Shown here piece by piece: positions 41,867 to 50,195 of a stretch of DNA of 64,000 bases. Where the stretch lies: contig NZ_CP045496.1 of assembly GCF_015500075.1 (NCBI RefSeq), forward strand, positions 1,612,001 to 1,676,000, in the 5' to 3' direction. Below the pieces are notes generated by a model, which worked only from the letters and a program-made list of their open reading frames with translations, was not told the DNA's origin and did no database searches. Each line of letters begins with the position of its first letter. The stretch's first letter is position 1. The position numbers and the translations under genes are program-made. The DNA comes from Mesorhizobium sp. INR15 (GTDB lineage Bacteria; Pseudomonadota; Alphaproteobacteria; Rhizobiales; Rhizobiaceae).

Positions 41867-43173
41867 AGACTGCATTGGAAAGAACCGATGTCGTCATCAT
41901 CGGTGCCGGTTTCACCGGCCTGTCGGCGGCGCTGGAGCTGAAGCAGGCAGGCGTCAATTTCGTGCTGTTCGAGGCGCGTGACCGCGTCGGCGGTCGCGTC
42001 GAATCCAGGCAGAATGGGCTGGGCGAGCGCGTCGACAGCGGCGGTCAGTTCCTGTGTCAGGACATGCCCGAATTGATGGCGCTGGTGCGCGTGCGCGGCA
42101 AGACGCTGGTCGAGGCCTATGAAGAGGGTGAATTCGTCACCCAGCCGCCAATGTCCTCCGGCGAGGCGGAACGAACCTATTTCAGCTCGATGGCGATCCG
42201 CGACCGCATGAACAGGATCGCGCCGGACGATCCGGCGATTGCCGGGCTGACGGTCGCGGCCTGGCTCGACCGCCAGGATGATAGCGAAAGTTCGAAGTCC
42301 GCCTTCCGCTCGATGATCGAAGGCCTGTGGTGTCAGGCGCTGGATGGATTGCCGCTCTGGCACCTGATCGACAACGATCGACGCATCACCAACGAGGTGT
42401 CGGAGCTGCAGTATTTCGTGCGTGAAACCATGCATTCGCTGGCCGACGATCTGGCCAGCGATCTTGGCGGCCGAGTGCGGCTTGGCATGGCGGTTACAGG
42501 CATTGAACGCGGAGCGGAAGGTGTGCGGATCGACACCGCTGCCGGCTCAGTCGAAGCCCGATCCGTGCTTGTCGCCGTGCCGCCGGTGATGGCGGCGAAG
42601 ATCGCGCACGCACCGCCCTTGCCGCCGGCTCTGGCGAAGGCGCTTGGTGTCTGGCGCAGCGGCACGGTGATCAAGGTTCTCGTGCGTTACGCCACCGCCT
42701 TCTGGCGCACCAAGGGCCTGAGCGGCATGGTGATGTGGCGCGACCTGCACGGACTGTTCGCTTGCGATGTCGGCAAGGACGAGGACCATCCGGCCCTTGT
42801 TGTTTTCATCGGCGGTCCGCTCGCCATCCGTTGGCGCGGCCTTGGCGATATCGCGCTGCGGGCGGAAATCATCAGGCAATTGACGGCGGCGCTTGGTGGC
42901 GAGGCGGCTGACATTCTCGACCTCAGCTATCGCGACTGGTCGGACGATACCTGGAGCGGAGGCGGTTACAGCGACCTGATCGTCGATGCCGGCGCGACCG
43001 ATGCGGAGCGGACGATACTTGCTGGCGCGGGATCAGTGCATTTTGCATCGTCGGAACTGTCGCCGTCGTTCCCCGGCTATATCGAGGGCGCGATCGTTGC
43101 TGGTCGCATCGCGGCGCGGAAAATCATCGCGGACCTTCAGTCCGACATCGCCACCAAAGCCTCGGGATCGTAG
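41863..43173 (+). CDS. Flavin monoamine oxidase-like FAD oxidoreductase
   Basis: The 436-residue protein has dinucleotide-binding VVIIGAGFTGLSAALELKQA, ARDRVGGRVESR, SGGQFLCQ and the C-terminal HFASSELSPSFPGYIEGAI, the layout of flavin-containing amine oxidases. It starts with TTG overlapping the stop of the second binding-protein gene, so translation is coupled; a second TTG at 41875 is possible. Its 3' end overlaps the convergent ATPase gene by 37 bases. It probably deaminates the imported amine. Confidence 0.87.
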   Translation: MKTALERTDVVIIGAGFTGLSAALELKQAGVNFVLFEARDRVGGRVESRQNGLGERVDSGGQFLCQDMPELMALVRVRGKTLVEAYEEGEFVTQPPMSSGEAERTYFSSMAIRDRMNRIAPDDPAIAGLTVAAWLDRQDDSESSKSAFRSMIEGLWCQALDGLPLWHLIDNDRRITNEVSELQYFVRETMHSLADDLASDLGGRVRLGMAVTGIERGAEGVRIDTAAGSVEARSVLVAVPPVMAAKIAHAPPLPPALAKALGVWRSGTVIKVLVRYATAFWRTKGLSGMVMWRDLHGLFACDVGKDEDHPALVVFIGGPLAIRWRGLGDIALRAEIIRQLTAALGGEAADILDLSYRDWSDDTWSGGGYSDLIVDAGATDAERTILAGAGSVHFASSELSPSFPGYIEGAIVAGRIAARKIIADLQSDIATKASGS

Positions 43174-44270
43174 GCGAGGCGGATCGGGGTGCCGACCGGA
43201 ATATCGTCGGCGCCGAAGTCGTTGGTTTCTGTCACCGACAGCGGCTTTTCCAGGCCCGGGATCTCGACGATGAGATGGGTGATCTCGCCGAAATAGTGGC
43301 GTTCAACCACCTTCCCGGCGACCTCGAACTTGGCCGTCGCATTGTCCCAGAGCACGCGCAGGCGCTCGGGCCGGATGCCGAGCGTCGCGCCGCCACCATT
43401 GCGGACGAAGGCCTTGGGCTTGTCGGTCTTGACCCGGCCGAAGCCCAACGTGTCGACGGTCAGCGACGCGCCGCTCTCCTCGACGATCTGCGCCTTGACG
43501 AAATTCATGCCGCCGAGGAAGTCGGCGACCTGGCGATTGACCGGGCGTTGATAGATTTCCTTCGGCGAAGCGACCTGCGCGATCTTGCCACTGAACATCA
43601 CGGCGATGCGGTCGGACATGGCCAGCGCCTCATACTGGTCGTGCGTGACCAGCACGAAGGTGATGCCGACGGCCTGCTGCAGGCGGCGCAGTTCGACCTG
43701 CATCTGCTCGCGCAGTTTCTTGTCGAGCGCCGACAGCGGCTCGTCGAGCAAAAGCACCTTGGGCCGCATGACAAGCGCACGGGCGAGCGCGACGCGCTGG
43801 CGCTGGCCGCCTGAAAGCTCGGTCGCCAGACGCTTGCCGAGGCCGGTCAGTGACACTTGCGCCAAGGCTTCCTCGACCCGCCGCTTTTCCTCGCCGCCCT
43901 GAAGCCTCAGCCGCTTCAGACCATAGGCGACATTCTGCTCGACGTTGAGATGCGGAAAGATCGCGTAGCTCTGGAACACCATGTTGGTTGGCCGCCGGTT
44001 GGGCGGGATGCCTTCCATCGGCTGGCCACCGACCGAGATCGAACCGGTAGTCGGGTTGGCGAAGCCGGCGATCATCCGCAACAGCGTGGTCTTGCCGCAA
44101 CCGGACGGGCCAAGCAGCGAGAAGAATTCGCCCTCCCTTATGGTCAGCGAAGCATCATCGAGCGCCTTGAACGCGCCGTAGCTGCGTGTGACGTTGCGGA
44201 TCTCGATCATCGCACGATCAGTTTGCGCCCGGTCGACTTGCGCCCGTTCGGCTTGCGGCTGGTCAGGCAT
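43137..44270 (-). CDS. PotA-type ABC transporter ATPase
   Basis: The 377-residue ATPase has Walker A GPSGCGKTT, Q-loop VFQSYAIFPHL, signature LSGGQRQR, Walker B VLLLDEPLSALD, switch VTHDQYEA, and a C-terminal TOBE domain (LGIRPERLRVL). This is the spermidine/putrescine (PotA) type. I chose the ATG at 44270 because GGGAGG lies just before it; it overlaps the permease stop by eight bases. An N-terminal AERAQVDRAQTDRA stretch repeats a six-residue unit and is not typical. Confidence 0.92.
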   Translation of the reverse strand: MPDQPQAERAQVDRAQTDRAMIEIRNVTRSYGAFKALDDASLTIREGEFFSLLGPSGCGKTTLLRMIAGFANPTTGSISVGGQPMEGIPPNRRPTNMVFQSYAIFPHLNVEQNVAYGLKRLRLQGGEEKRRVEEALAQVSLTGLGKRLATELSGGQRQRVALARALVMRPKVLLLDEPLSALDKKLREQMQVELRRLQQAVGITFVLVTHDQYEALAMSDRIAVMFSGKIAQVASPKEIYQRPVNRQVADFLGGMNFVKAQIVEESGASLTVDTLGFGRVKTDKPKAFVRNGGGATLGIRPERLRVLWDNATAKFEVAGKVVERHYFGEITHLIVEIPGLEKPLSVTETNDFGADDIPVGTPIRLAYDPEALVAMSD

Positions 44271-45087
44271 AGAGGCCTCCCTCGTTCTGGGTGCGTCTGG
44301 CCGCGCGGCGACGCAGGATTTCGGCAACGGTCATCAGCAGGAACGAGGCAACCAGCAGCAAGGTGCCAAGTGCCAGCACGCCCGGCAGTTTCGCGGCGAA
44401 GCGCAACTGGCCCCAGATATAGATCGGCAGGGTGGCCTCGGTGCCCGTGAGGAAGAAGGCGATGATGAACTCGTCGAGCGAAATGGTGAAGCAGACAAGC
44501 AGGCTGGAGATGATCGCCGGCGCCACCATCGGCAGCGTGACGCGCCGGAAGGTGCCGAAGGCGCTTTCGCCGAGATCGGCCGAAGCCTCTTCCAGGCTGC
44601 GGTCGAAACCTTCGAAGCCGGAGGTCAGCACTGTCATCGAGTAGGGGATGCAGACCAGGACATGGCCAAGCACCACGGTGAAGAGCGACAGGCTCAGGCC
44701 CAGCTGCAGCATCACCAGCAGCATCGAGATGGCGACGATGACTTCGGGCAGCACCAGCGGTGCCATGATCAGGCCGTTGATGGTGCGGCGGCCGGGATAG
44801 CGGTAGCGGGTGATCGAACGAGCCGCGAGGATGCCGAGCACGGTCGAGAGAACGGCGGCTGACACGCCGACGACCAGGCTGTTCCAGGCGGCGTCGAGCA
44901 GCGCCGGGGTGCGGGGCAGGTCCTCATACCAATGCAAGGTGAAACCGGAGAGAGGGAATTTCGGTGTCGCCGCCGTGTTGACCGAGAAGATCGGCAGGAA
45001 GATCACCGGCAGGTAGAGAAAGACGACATAGAGGAACGCGTAGACCGGCAGCCAGCCGCCGGACAGGAAACGCCGCACCGCCGTCAT
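44263..45087 (-). CDS. PotC-type ABC transporter permease
   Basis: The 274-residue inner-membrane permease has about six helices (VYAFLYVVFLYLPVIFLPIF first) and the coupling motif EASADLGESAFGTFRRVTLP. Together with the preceding permease it forms the channel of a polyamine-type importer. The ATG overlaps the stop of the upstream permease gene (ATGA). Confidence 0.92.
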   Translation of the reverse strand: MTAVRRFLSGGWLPVYAFLYVVFLYLPVIFLPIFSVNTAATPKFPLSGFTLHWYEDLPRTPALLDAAWNSLVVGVSAAVLSTVLGILAARSITRYRYPGRRTINGLIMAPLVLPEVIVAISMLLVMLQLGLSLSLFTVVLGHVLVCIPYSMTVLTSGFEGFDRSLEEASADLGESAFGTFRRVTLPMVAPAIISSLLVCFTISLDEFIIAFFLTGTEATLPIYIWGQLRFAAKLPGVLALGTLLLVASFLLMTVAEILRRRAARRTQNEGGLYA

Positions 45088-46001
45088 CGCGCCAGCCTCT
45101 GGGCGGCACGGATGATCACCACTGTGGCGCCCGCCATCAGGGACACGACCAGCATCGTGGTGACCGAAAGCGCCGCGCCCAGCGGCCAGTTGGAAGCCTT
45201 GCCGAATTGCGCCTGGATGGCATTGGCGATCATGACGCCATCCTTGCCGCCGACCAGCTTGGGCGTGACATAGTCGCCAACGGTCGGGATCATGACGATA
45301 AGCGCCGCCGAGATGACGCCAGGCGCCGACAGCGGCAAGGTCACGCGCAGGAAGGACCGCAATGGGCTGTCGCCGAGATCGGTGGCCGCCTCGACCAGGG
45401 TGCGGTCGACCTTTTCCAGCGAGACGAAGATCGGCAGGATGGCAAAGGCCGCCCAGGCATGGGTGAGCGTGATGATGACGGCGCTCGAATTGTAGAGCAG
45501 CGCGGTCGACGGCTCGTCGATGATGCCGAGGCCCATCAGGCCGGAATTCAACACGCCGTTGTAGCCCAGGATGACCTTCCACGACATGACGCGCAGCAGA
45601 TAGCTGGTCCAGAACGGGATGGTGATGAGGAACAGCCACAGGCTCTTGTGGCGGCCGCCATGGAACGAGATGAAATAGGCGATCGGATAGGCCAGGAGGA
45701 CGGTGAGCAGGCTGACCGTCAGCGAGATGTAGAGCGAGCGCCAGAGCAGGTCACGATAGATCGGCTCGGTCAGCGCGATGCGATAGTTTTCCAGGGTGAA
45801 GGTGCGGTCGATGGTCAGGTAGTGCTGCGTCCAGAACGAATGGGCGATGACCACCAGGATGGGCAGCACGAGCAGGATGAGGGCGTAGATGAAGGTCGGG
45901 CTGATCAGGGCAAGGCCCTGAACAGGTTCGGACTGCAGAAGGGCATTTCGTCTGGCCCGCGTCATGCGCAACGGGGGCGACCCTTCCGCGGCCGCAGTCA
46001 T
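45084..46001 (-). CDS. PotB-type ABC transporter permease
   Basis: The 305-residue permease has six hydrophobic helices (LALISPTFIYALILLVLPIL first) and the coupling motif EAATDLGDSPLRSFLRVTLP. The start is placed at 46001, where GGAG lies seven bases before the ATG and the protein gets a normal PotB N-terminus. The longer frame to 46205 runs through a 15-base tandem repeat and would add a repetitive RSLAL-type tail. It is the first gene of a permease-permease-ATPase operon. Confidence 0.9.
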   Translation of the reverse strand: MTAAAEGSPPLRMTRARRNALLQSEPVQGLALISPTFIYALILLVLPILVVIAHSFWTQHYLTIDRTFTLENYRIALTEPIYRDLLWRSLYISLTVSLLTVLLAYPIAYFISFHGGRHKSLWLFLITIPFWTSYLLRVMSWKVILGYNGVLNSGLMGLGIIDEPSTALLYNSSAVIITLTHAWAAFAILPIFVSLEKVDRTLVEAATDLGDSPLRSFLRVTLPLSAPGVISAALIVMIPTVGDYVTPKLVGGKDGVMIANAIQAQFGKASNWPLGAALSVTTMLVVSLMAGATVVIIRAAQRLAR

Positions 46002-46002
46002 T

Positions 46003-46077
46003 GCCAGACTCCGGAGGGCCAGACTCCGGAGGGCCAGACTCCGGGAGACAGTGCTCCGGGAGTCAGTGCTCCGGGCG
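46003..46077. repeat. Five tandem 15-bp repeats at the permease start
   Basis: Units of 15 bases (GCCAGACTCCGGAGG twice, then GCCAGACTCCGGGAG, ACAGTGCTCCGGGAG and TCAGTGCTCCGGGCG) run directly up to the permease ATG at 46001. On the minus strand the nearest unit supplies the GGAG ribosome binding site, so copy-number change could alter the leader or the N-terminus. Confidence 0.85.
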
Positions 46078-46226
46078 TGATCTCGGTTGCTGGCCTGGAC
46101 TGTCCCGCCATGCGGCATCATCCCATCGTGCTGGCGCCGGCCTGTTCCCAGTTTTGTTGTTGCCGGCTTTCTTTCATCATGCGCGCATCCGTGGATTGAA
46201 ATCAAGCGCTATTTCTGCAATATTGA

Positions 46227-46242
46227 TTGAACGGACATTCAA
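46227..46242. promoter_or_regulatory. Shared dyad operator site 2, TTGAA-N6-TTCAA
   Basis: A perfect dyad between the leftward transporter operon (start 46001) and the rightward aminotransferase gene (start 46326). It has the same arms and spacing as the site at 37931-37946, so it is probably read by the same regulator. Confidence 0.6.
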
Positions 46243-46325
46243 AATGAAGTGAAGAAAGCCGACATTTCGGCACTGACATCTCACTTCCTGTCCGGTGAAA
46301 ATTTGGGAAGCGATGTGAGGCAATG

Positions 46326-47747
46326 ATGGCTGCGGCAAGAGATATGAAGGCGATTGAAATGGCTGGCACCGAGGCTGGCGACGATGCGGTCGAACTCGCC
46401 AAGCGCCATCTCGTCCAGCCCTGGCCATTTGCCGGCTCGGTCGGTGCCGAAGCGCGCGCACTGATCGGCGAGGGCGAGGGCATCTACATCACCGACGGTA
46501 CCGGAAAGAAGCTGATCGACGGCCCGGCCGGCATGTGGTGCGTCAATGTCGGCCACCGCCGCGAGGAACTGGCTAAGGTGATGTACGACCAGGCGATGGC
46601 GCTGTCCTACAACACGCCGTGGTACACGATGAACGCGCCGTCGGCGGAACTGGCTATGCGCATCGCCGGCCACGCGCCGGGCGACCTCAGCCATACGTTC
46701 TTCACCACGGGCGGCTCTTCCGCCGTGGAGACGGCGCTGCGCTTCATGCAGTTCTACAACAATGTGCGCGGACGGCCGGAGAAGAAGCTGATCCTGAGCC
46801 GGGGCGGCGCCTATCACGGCTCGACCTATCTTTCGGCTTCGCTCAATGGGCGCCCGCGCGACCGTGACTGGATGGACGGCGCCGACGATCTCGTGGTCAA
46901 GCTGTCCTCGCCCGATCCGTTCCGCCGCCCGCAAGGCATGAGCCTTGCCGCCTTCACGGATTTCCTGGTCGATCAGTTCCGCGACACGGTCGCGCGTGTC
47001 GGCGCCGACCGGATTGGCGCCTTCGTCGGCGAACCCGTCCAGGCATCGGGCGGCGTCGTCATTCCGCCGGACGGCTATCTCAAGCGCATCCGCGAGATCT
47101 GCCGCGACAACGACATTCTCTACATCTCCGACGAAGTGGTGACCGGCTTCGGCCGGCTCGGCCATGTCTTTGCCTCGGGCGATGTGTTCGGCATCGACCC
47201 GGACATGATCACCTTCGCCAAGGGCGTCACCTCAGGCTATTTCCCGCTTGGCGGCGTCATCATTTCCGAGCGGCTGCTGGAGGAGTTGCGCCGGTCGAAC
47301 CATCCGGACGCGATGTTCGGCCATGGCCTGACTTACACCAGCCATCCCGTCGGCTGCGCCGTGGCATTGAAAAACCTCGACCTCCTGGAACAGGGCGTGC
47401 TCGCCCATACGCAGGACGTGGCGCCCTATTTCCAGGCGCAGCTGAAGACGCTGGAAGAACTGCCGCTGGTCGGCGAAGTGCGTGGCCTGGGGCTGATGGG
47501 CTGCGTCGAATGCGTCGCCGACCGCGAAAGCAAGGATCCGCTGCAGCTCGACAAGGATGTCGGCAAGCGCATCGACGCGCATTGCCATGAGCTCGGCCTG
47601 CTGGTGCGGCCGCTGATCAACATGTGTGTGATGTCGCCGCCGCTGGTCATCACCCGCGAGCAGATCGACGACATGGTCGGCATTTTGCGTGAGGGCATTT
47701 CACGGACGATGGACGACCTGCGCAAAGAGGGCGTCTGGCGGGGATGA
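46326..47747 (+). CDS. Class III PLP-dependent aminotransferase
   Basis: The 473-residue omega-aminotransferase-type enzyme has GPAGMWCVNVGHRREEL, FFTTGGSSAVETALRF (phosphate-binding), SRGGAYHGSTYLS, YISDEVVTGFGRLG, and PLP Lys299 in ITFAKGVTSGYFPLGG. The family acts on putrescine-, beta-alanine- or similar terminal amines with pyruvate or 2-oxoglutarate. GAGG just before the ATG pair supports a start at 46326 (46323 is also possible). Its promoter region carries the shared dyad, and it is divergent from the transporter operon. Confidence 0.92.
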   Translation: MAAARDMKAIEMAGTEAGDDAVELAKRHLVQPWPFAGSVGAEARALIGEGEGIYITDGTGKKLIDGPAGMWCVNVGHRREELAKVMYDQAMALSYNTPWYTMNAPSAELAMRIAGHAPGDLSHTFFTTGGSSAVETALRFMQFYNNVRGRPEKKLILSRGGAYHGSTYLSASLNGRPRDRDWMDGADDLVVKLSSPDPFRRPQGMSLAAFTDFLVDQFRDTVARVGADRIGAFVGEPVQASGGVVIPPDGYLKRIREICRDNDILYISDEVVTGFGRLGHVFASGDVFGIDPDMITFAKGVTSGYFPLGGVIISERLLEELRRSNHPDAMFGHGLTYTSHPVGCAVALKNLDLLEQGVLAHTQDVAPYFQAQLKTLEELPLVGEVRGLGLMGCVECVADRESKDPLQLDKDVGKRIDAHCHELGLLVRPLINMCVMSPPLVITREQIDDMVGILREGISRTMDDLRKEGVWRG

Positions 47748-47752
47748 GTTTT

Positions 47753-47783
47753 CCCCTTCTCCCCGTTTCACGGGGAAAAGGGG
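47753..47783. terminator. Palindrome/terminator after the aminotransferase gene
   Basis: CCCCTTCTCCCCGT (47753-47766) pairs with ACGGGGAAAAGGGG (47770-47783) over a three-base loop, with one mismatch. It begins a few bases after the aminotransferase stop and forms the left part of a larger intergenic palindromic element. Confidence 0.55.
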
Positions 47784-47925
47784 GCGGCAGGGGCGGCGCC
47801 AGCATTGGCCACGTCCGCAAACTGGAAGCGTCAGTTCGACGCGGTAACCTCACAAGTCCGGCGCGGCCCCTCACCTGCCTGCCGGCATCCTCTCCCCGTA
47901 TAGTAACGGGGAGAGGGACGCTCTC
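47784..47925. repeat. Rhizobial RIME-like intergenic palindromic element
   Basis: The stretch with GGCCCCTCACCTGCCTGCCG followed by a hairpin CCTCTCCCCGT (47889-47899) / ACGGGGAGAGG (47906-47916) looks like the repeated intergenic palindromes of rhizobial genomes. It sits between convergent genes. Element naming is from memory; a genome-wide repeat search would confirm it. Confidence 0.5.
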
Positions 47926-47967
47926 ATCGACGGTTTCGCCAATAACCTGCGATTCAGGAGTGGCGGC

Positions 47968-49170
47968 TTACGACCGCGACTTGAGCGCGTCGTTGAGGTT
48001 GCCCATGTCCTTTTCATCGGGTGCCGATTCCAGGCCGAGCACCGGCAGCATCCTGCGCAGATGGTCGTGGTGAGTGCGCACGCCGTATTCCAGGTCGGAC
48101 AGGTAAAAGCCCTCGAAGGCCTCGGACAGCATGGACTCATTCGACCATACCGAAAGCTGGACATCCTCCGACATGGTGTCGCGGTCGATACGGAAGGAGA
48201 GATAACGGGCAGCCGCTTGCTCGCGGCTCTCGTCGCGATAGCGGTAGATGGCGCCGCGCAGCAGTGTTTCACCGGTCGAGAGCGGGAACTCCTGGTAGAA
48301 CTGCACCGATTCCGGCATCACCGAAATGACGGCATTCGGGAAGATGCCGTAATAGACCCAGGCCTTCTTCAGATGGTCAGGCAGATGATCGGGCTCGGGC
48401 GCGATCTTGACGTAGTTCTTGACGCTCCAGCGCCGGCCGGCATGCGGATTGTAGGTGGCGAAGGAACGCGACACGCCATTGATGAAGGGCTCGTCGAAAT
48501 AAGTGGCGCCATAGAGATCCTGCAGGGCCGGATGCGCCATGGCGACGTGATAGCCTTCGTTGTCGACATCGCGCACCGACTTCCAGTTGACCGGCGTCTT
48601 CTGGGTCCAGATGCCCCATGACGGCACCATGTCGGCGGCGTTGTAGTGCGCCAGTTCTGGCTCGATCGGCTTCAGCAGTTCGGCGACCGATGGCTGCGGC
48701 CCGCCATTGCGGAAACGGATGAAGATGAAGCCCATCCAGACTTCGAGATCGAGCGGCATCAGGCCGAACTCGGTCTTGTCGAGATCGGGGAACGAGCGTG
48801 GGCGGGCGGCGCCACGCAGCGTGCCATCGAGATTGTAGACCCAGCCATGGAACGGGCAGACCAGCGCGTTCTTGCAATTGCCCTGGCTGTCGGCGACGAC
48901 ACGGCTGCCGCGATGGCGGCACATGTTGTTGAAGCCGCGTACGACACCGTCCTTGCCGCGCACGATCAGCGCGCGCTCGCCAACCACGTCCATGGTCAGG
49001 TAGTCGCCGGCATTCGGGATGTCGGAGACGTGGCCGACGATCTGCCAGTGGTTGCGGAAGACGTGCTCTTTCTCGAGCTCGAGAAGGGCGTTGGAGTGAT
49101 AACTCCAGCCCGGCAGGCCCCGCCGGTCCCAATCGTTGGGGATCGCCACGTCACGGAGGTGCGGGTTCAT
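47968..49170 (-). CDS. Rieske non-heme iron oxygenase, alpha subunit (quaternary-amine demethylase-like)
   Basis: The 400-residue protein has a Rieske [2Fe-2S] site CRHRG (Cys84, His86) and CPFHGW (Cys105, His108), and a mononuclear iron motif DVDNEGYHVAMAH with Asp/His ligands. Lone alpha-type oxygenases of this size include the glycine-betaine, stachydrine and carnitine monooxygenases. No reductase gene lies in the window, so a partner is encoded elsewhere. The start at 49170 is chosen because AAGAG precedes it; the longer frame to 49221 would cover the operator at 49188-49203. Confidence 0.9.
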   Translation of the reverse strand: MNPHLRDVAIPNDWDRRGLPGWSYHSNALLELEKEHVFRNHWQIVGHVSDIPNAGDYLTMDVVGERALIVRGKDGVVRGFNNMCRHRGSRVVADSQGNCKNALVCPFHGWVYNLDGTLRGAARPRSFPDLDKTEFGLMPLDLEVWMGFIFIRFRNGGPQPSVAELLKPIEPELAHYNAADMVPSWGIWTQKTPVNWKSVRDVDNEGYHVAMAHPALQDLYGATYFDEPFINGVSRSFATYNPHAGRRWSVKNYVKIAPEPDHLPDHLKKAWVYYGIFPNAVISVMPESVQFYQEFPLSTGETLLRGAIYRYRDESREQAAARYLSFRIDRDTMSEDVQLSVWSNESMLSEAFEGFYLSDLEYGVRTHHDHLRRMLPVLGLESAPDEKDMGNLNDALKSRS

Positions 49171-49632
49171 AAAAGGCTCTTCTTTTGCTGAATACTCATT
49201 CAATAAGATCATATTTCTCATTCAAATGCAATGGCTTGTGGAAATCCGATGTATTTTAAAGGGAATTCAAGGCCGCATTTCGCGCTGGAATCGATCCGAC
49301 CTTGACCCTGGAAAATCACTAGAATTCCGGGTGTTAGTCCTGGTTTCCGCATCGCAGTTTCATCTCGGCTTTTCGGGTGAAGAAAGCCGAGCGGAAACGG
49401 CGTGTGCCGAGGAAGAAGTGTCGACTGGCCGCGACGCCGGTGATGTCCGATGGCGTCTGGATGGCTACCGGCACCTGAGTGACATCCGTGCTGGATGACC
49501 GTTTCTGCCCGGTTTTGCCCGAAATCGTGTTTCAAGACTGTTACACAGGTGGTCATGCGCCACCTTTGCCTTGTTACAAAGCGCGACTAAGTTCGTTTTC
49601 ATACAAAAAGAAAATCAACGAAGGGAACCACG
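49171..49632. other. Intergenic region of 462 bases
   Basis: It holds the leader of the leftward Rieske gene with the dyad at 49188-49203 and a second half site (CATTCAAATG near 49219). The rest lacks a convincing gene; the frames inside have no ribosome binding site or recognisable content. Confidence 0.5.
49188..49203. promoter_or_regulatory. Shared dyad operator site 3, CTGAA-N6-TTCAA
   Basis: One mismatch in the left arm compared with sites 1 and 2. It lies 18 bases before the Rieske oxygenase ATG, a position where a bound repressor would block transcription. Confidence 0.5.
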
Positions 49633-50043
49633 ATGCATACGAAGATCCAGGCCGTCCATGGCGATCGCCGCTTCCAGGCTCCGCAGCGCAATGACCGCCG
49701 GCCGAAACTGGCGCTGCGTCAGCGCGCATCCGATCACCCGATGGCCATGTACATGGTGCTGGCCGCCACTGCATTCATCGGCATGGCCTTCACACCGACG
49801 GTTGGCCCGGCCTTCGCCTCGTTGAGCCCGCCGGCCAACATCGTCGACGGCGCGCCGACCACCACCAGGACCGCGCGCCTGCCGATGCGGGAGATCGACT
49901 TCGCCTGCAAGGGCCAGTCCTGGGGTTCGGAGAGTGTGACCTGCCTGCGCGCCATCGCCGAACAGTCCGGCACGCACAAGAACCGTGCTATCCGCATGAT
50001 CGCCAGTGCCGCGCCGCTGACCACGACGCCCAACGTCTTTTGA
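49633..50043 (+). CDS. Hypothetical membrane-anchored or secreted protein, 136 aa
   Basis: A basic N-terminus (RRFQAPQRNDRRPKLALRQR) is followed by a hydrophobic helix (MAMYMVLAATAFIGMAFTPT, about 37-56) and a C-terminal part with two Cys (FACKGQSW and VTCLRAIAEQ) that could form a disulfide outside the membrane. AAGGGA precedes the ATG. A terminator follows at 50133. No family is recognised. Confidence 0.65.
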   Translation: MHTKIQAVHGDRRFQAPQRNDRRPKLALRQRASDHPMAMYMVLAATAFIGMAFTPTVGPAFASLSPPANIVDGAPTTTRTARLPMREIDFACKGQSWGSESVTCLRAIAEQSGTHKNRAIRMIASAAPLTTTPNVF

Positions 50044-50132
50044 TTTCCGTCGAGGCCTGGTTCCGAAAACCGGTTCCCACTTTCAGGATCAGGCCTCTGA
50101 CCTCCCCGAGCGCTCCCTCCAGCGCTCCTTTC

Positions 50133-50169
50133 GGCTCCCGCCGCCCCGTCGGCCGGGAGCCATTTTTTT
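50133..50169 (+). terminator. Intrinsic terminator
   Basis: GGCTCCCG (50133-50140) pairs with CGGGAGCC (50154-50161), with an inner GC stem, and is followed by seven Ts. It ends the gene at 49633-50043 before the convergent kinase gene. Confidence 0.8.
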
Positions 50170-50195
50170 GTCAGCTTTCGTGTTTGCCTGGCACG

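Noticed and set aside
46003..46077. Tandem repeats considered as a CRISPR array
   Set aside because: Units of 15 bases are directly adjacent with no spacers and there are no cas genes.
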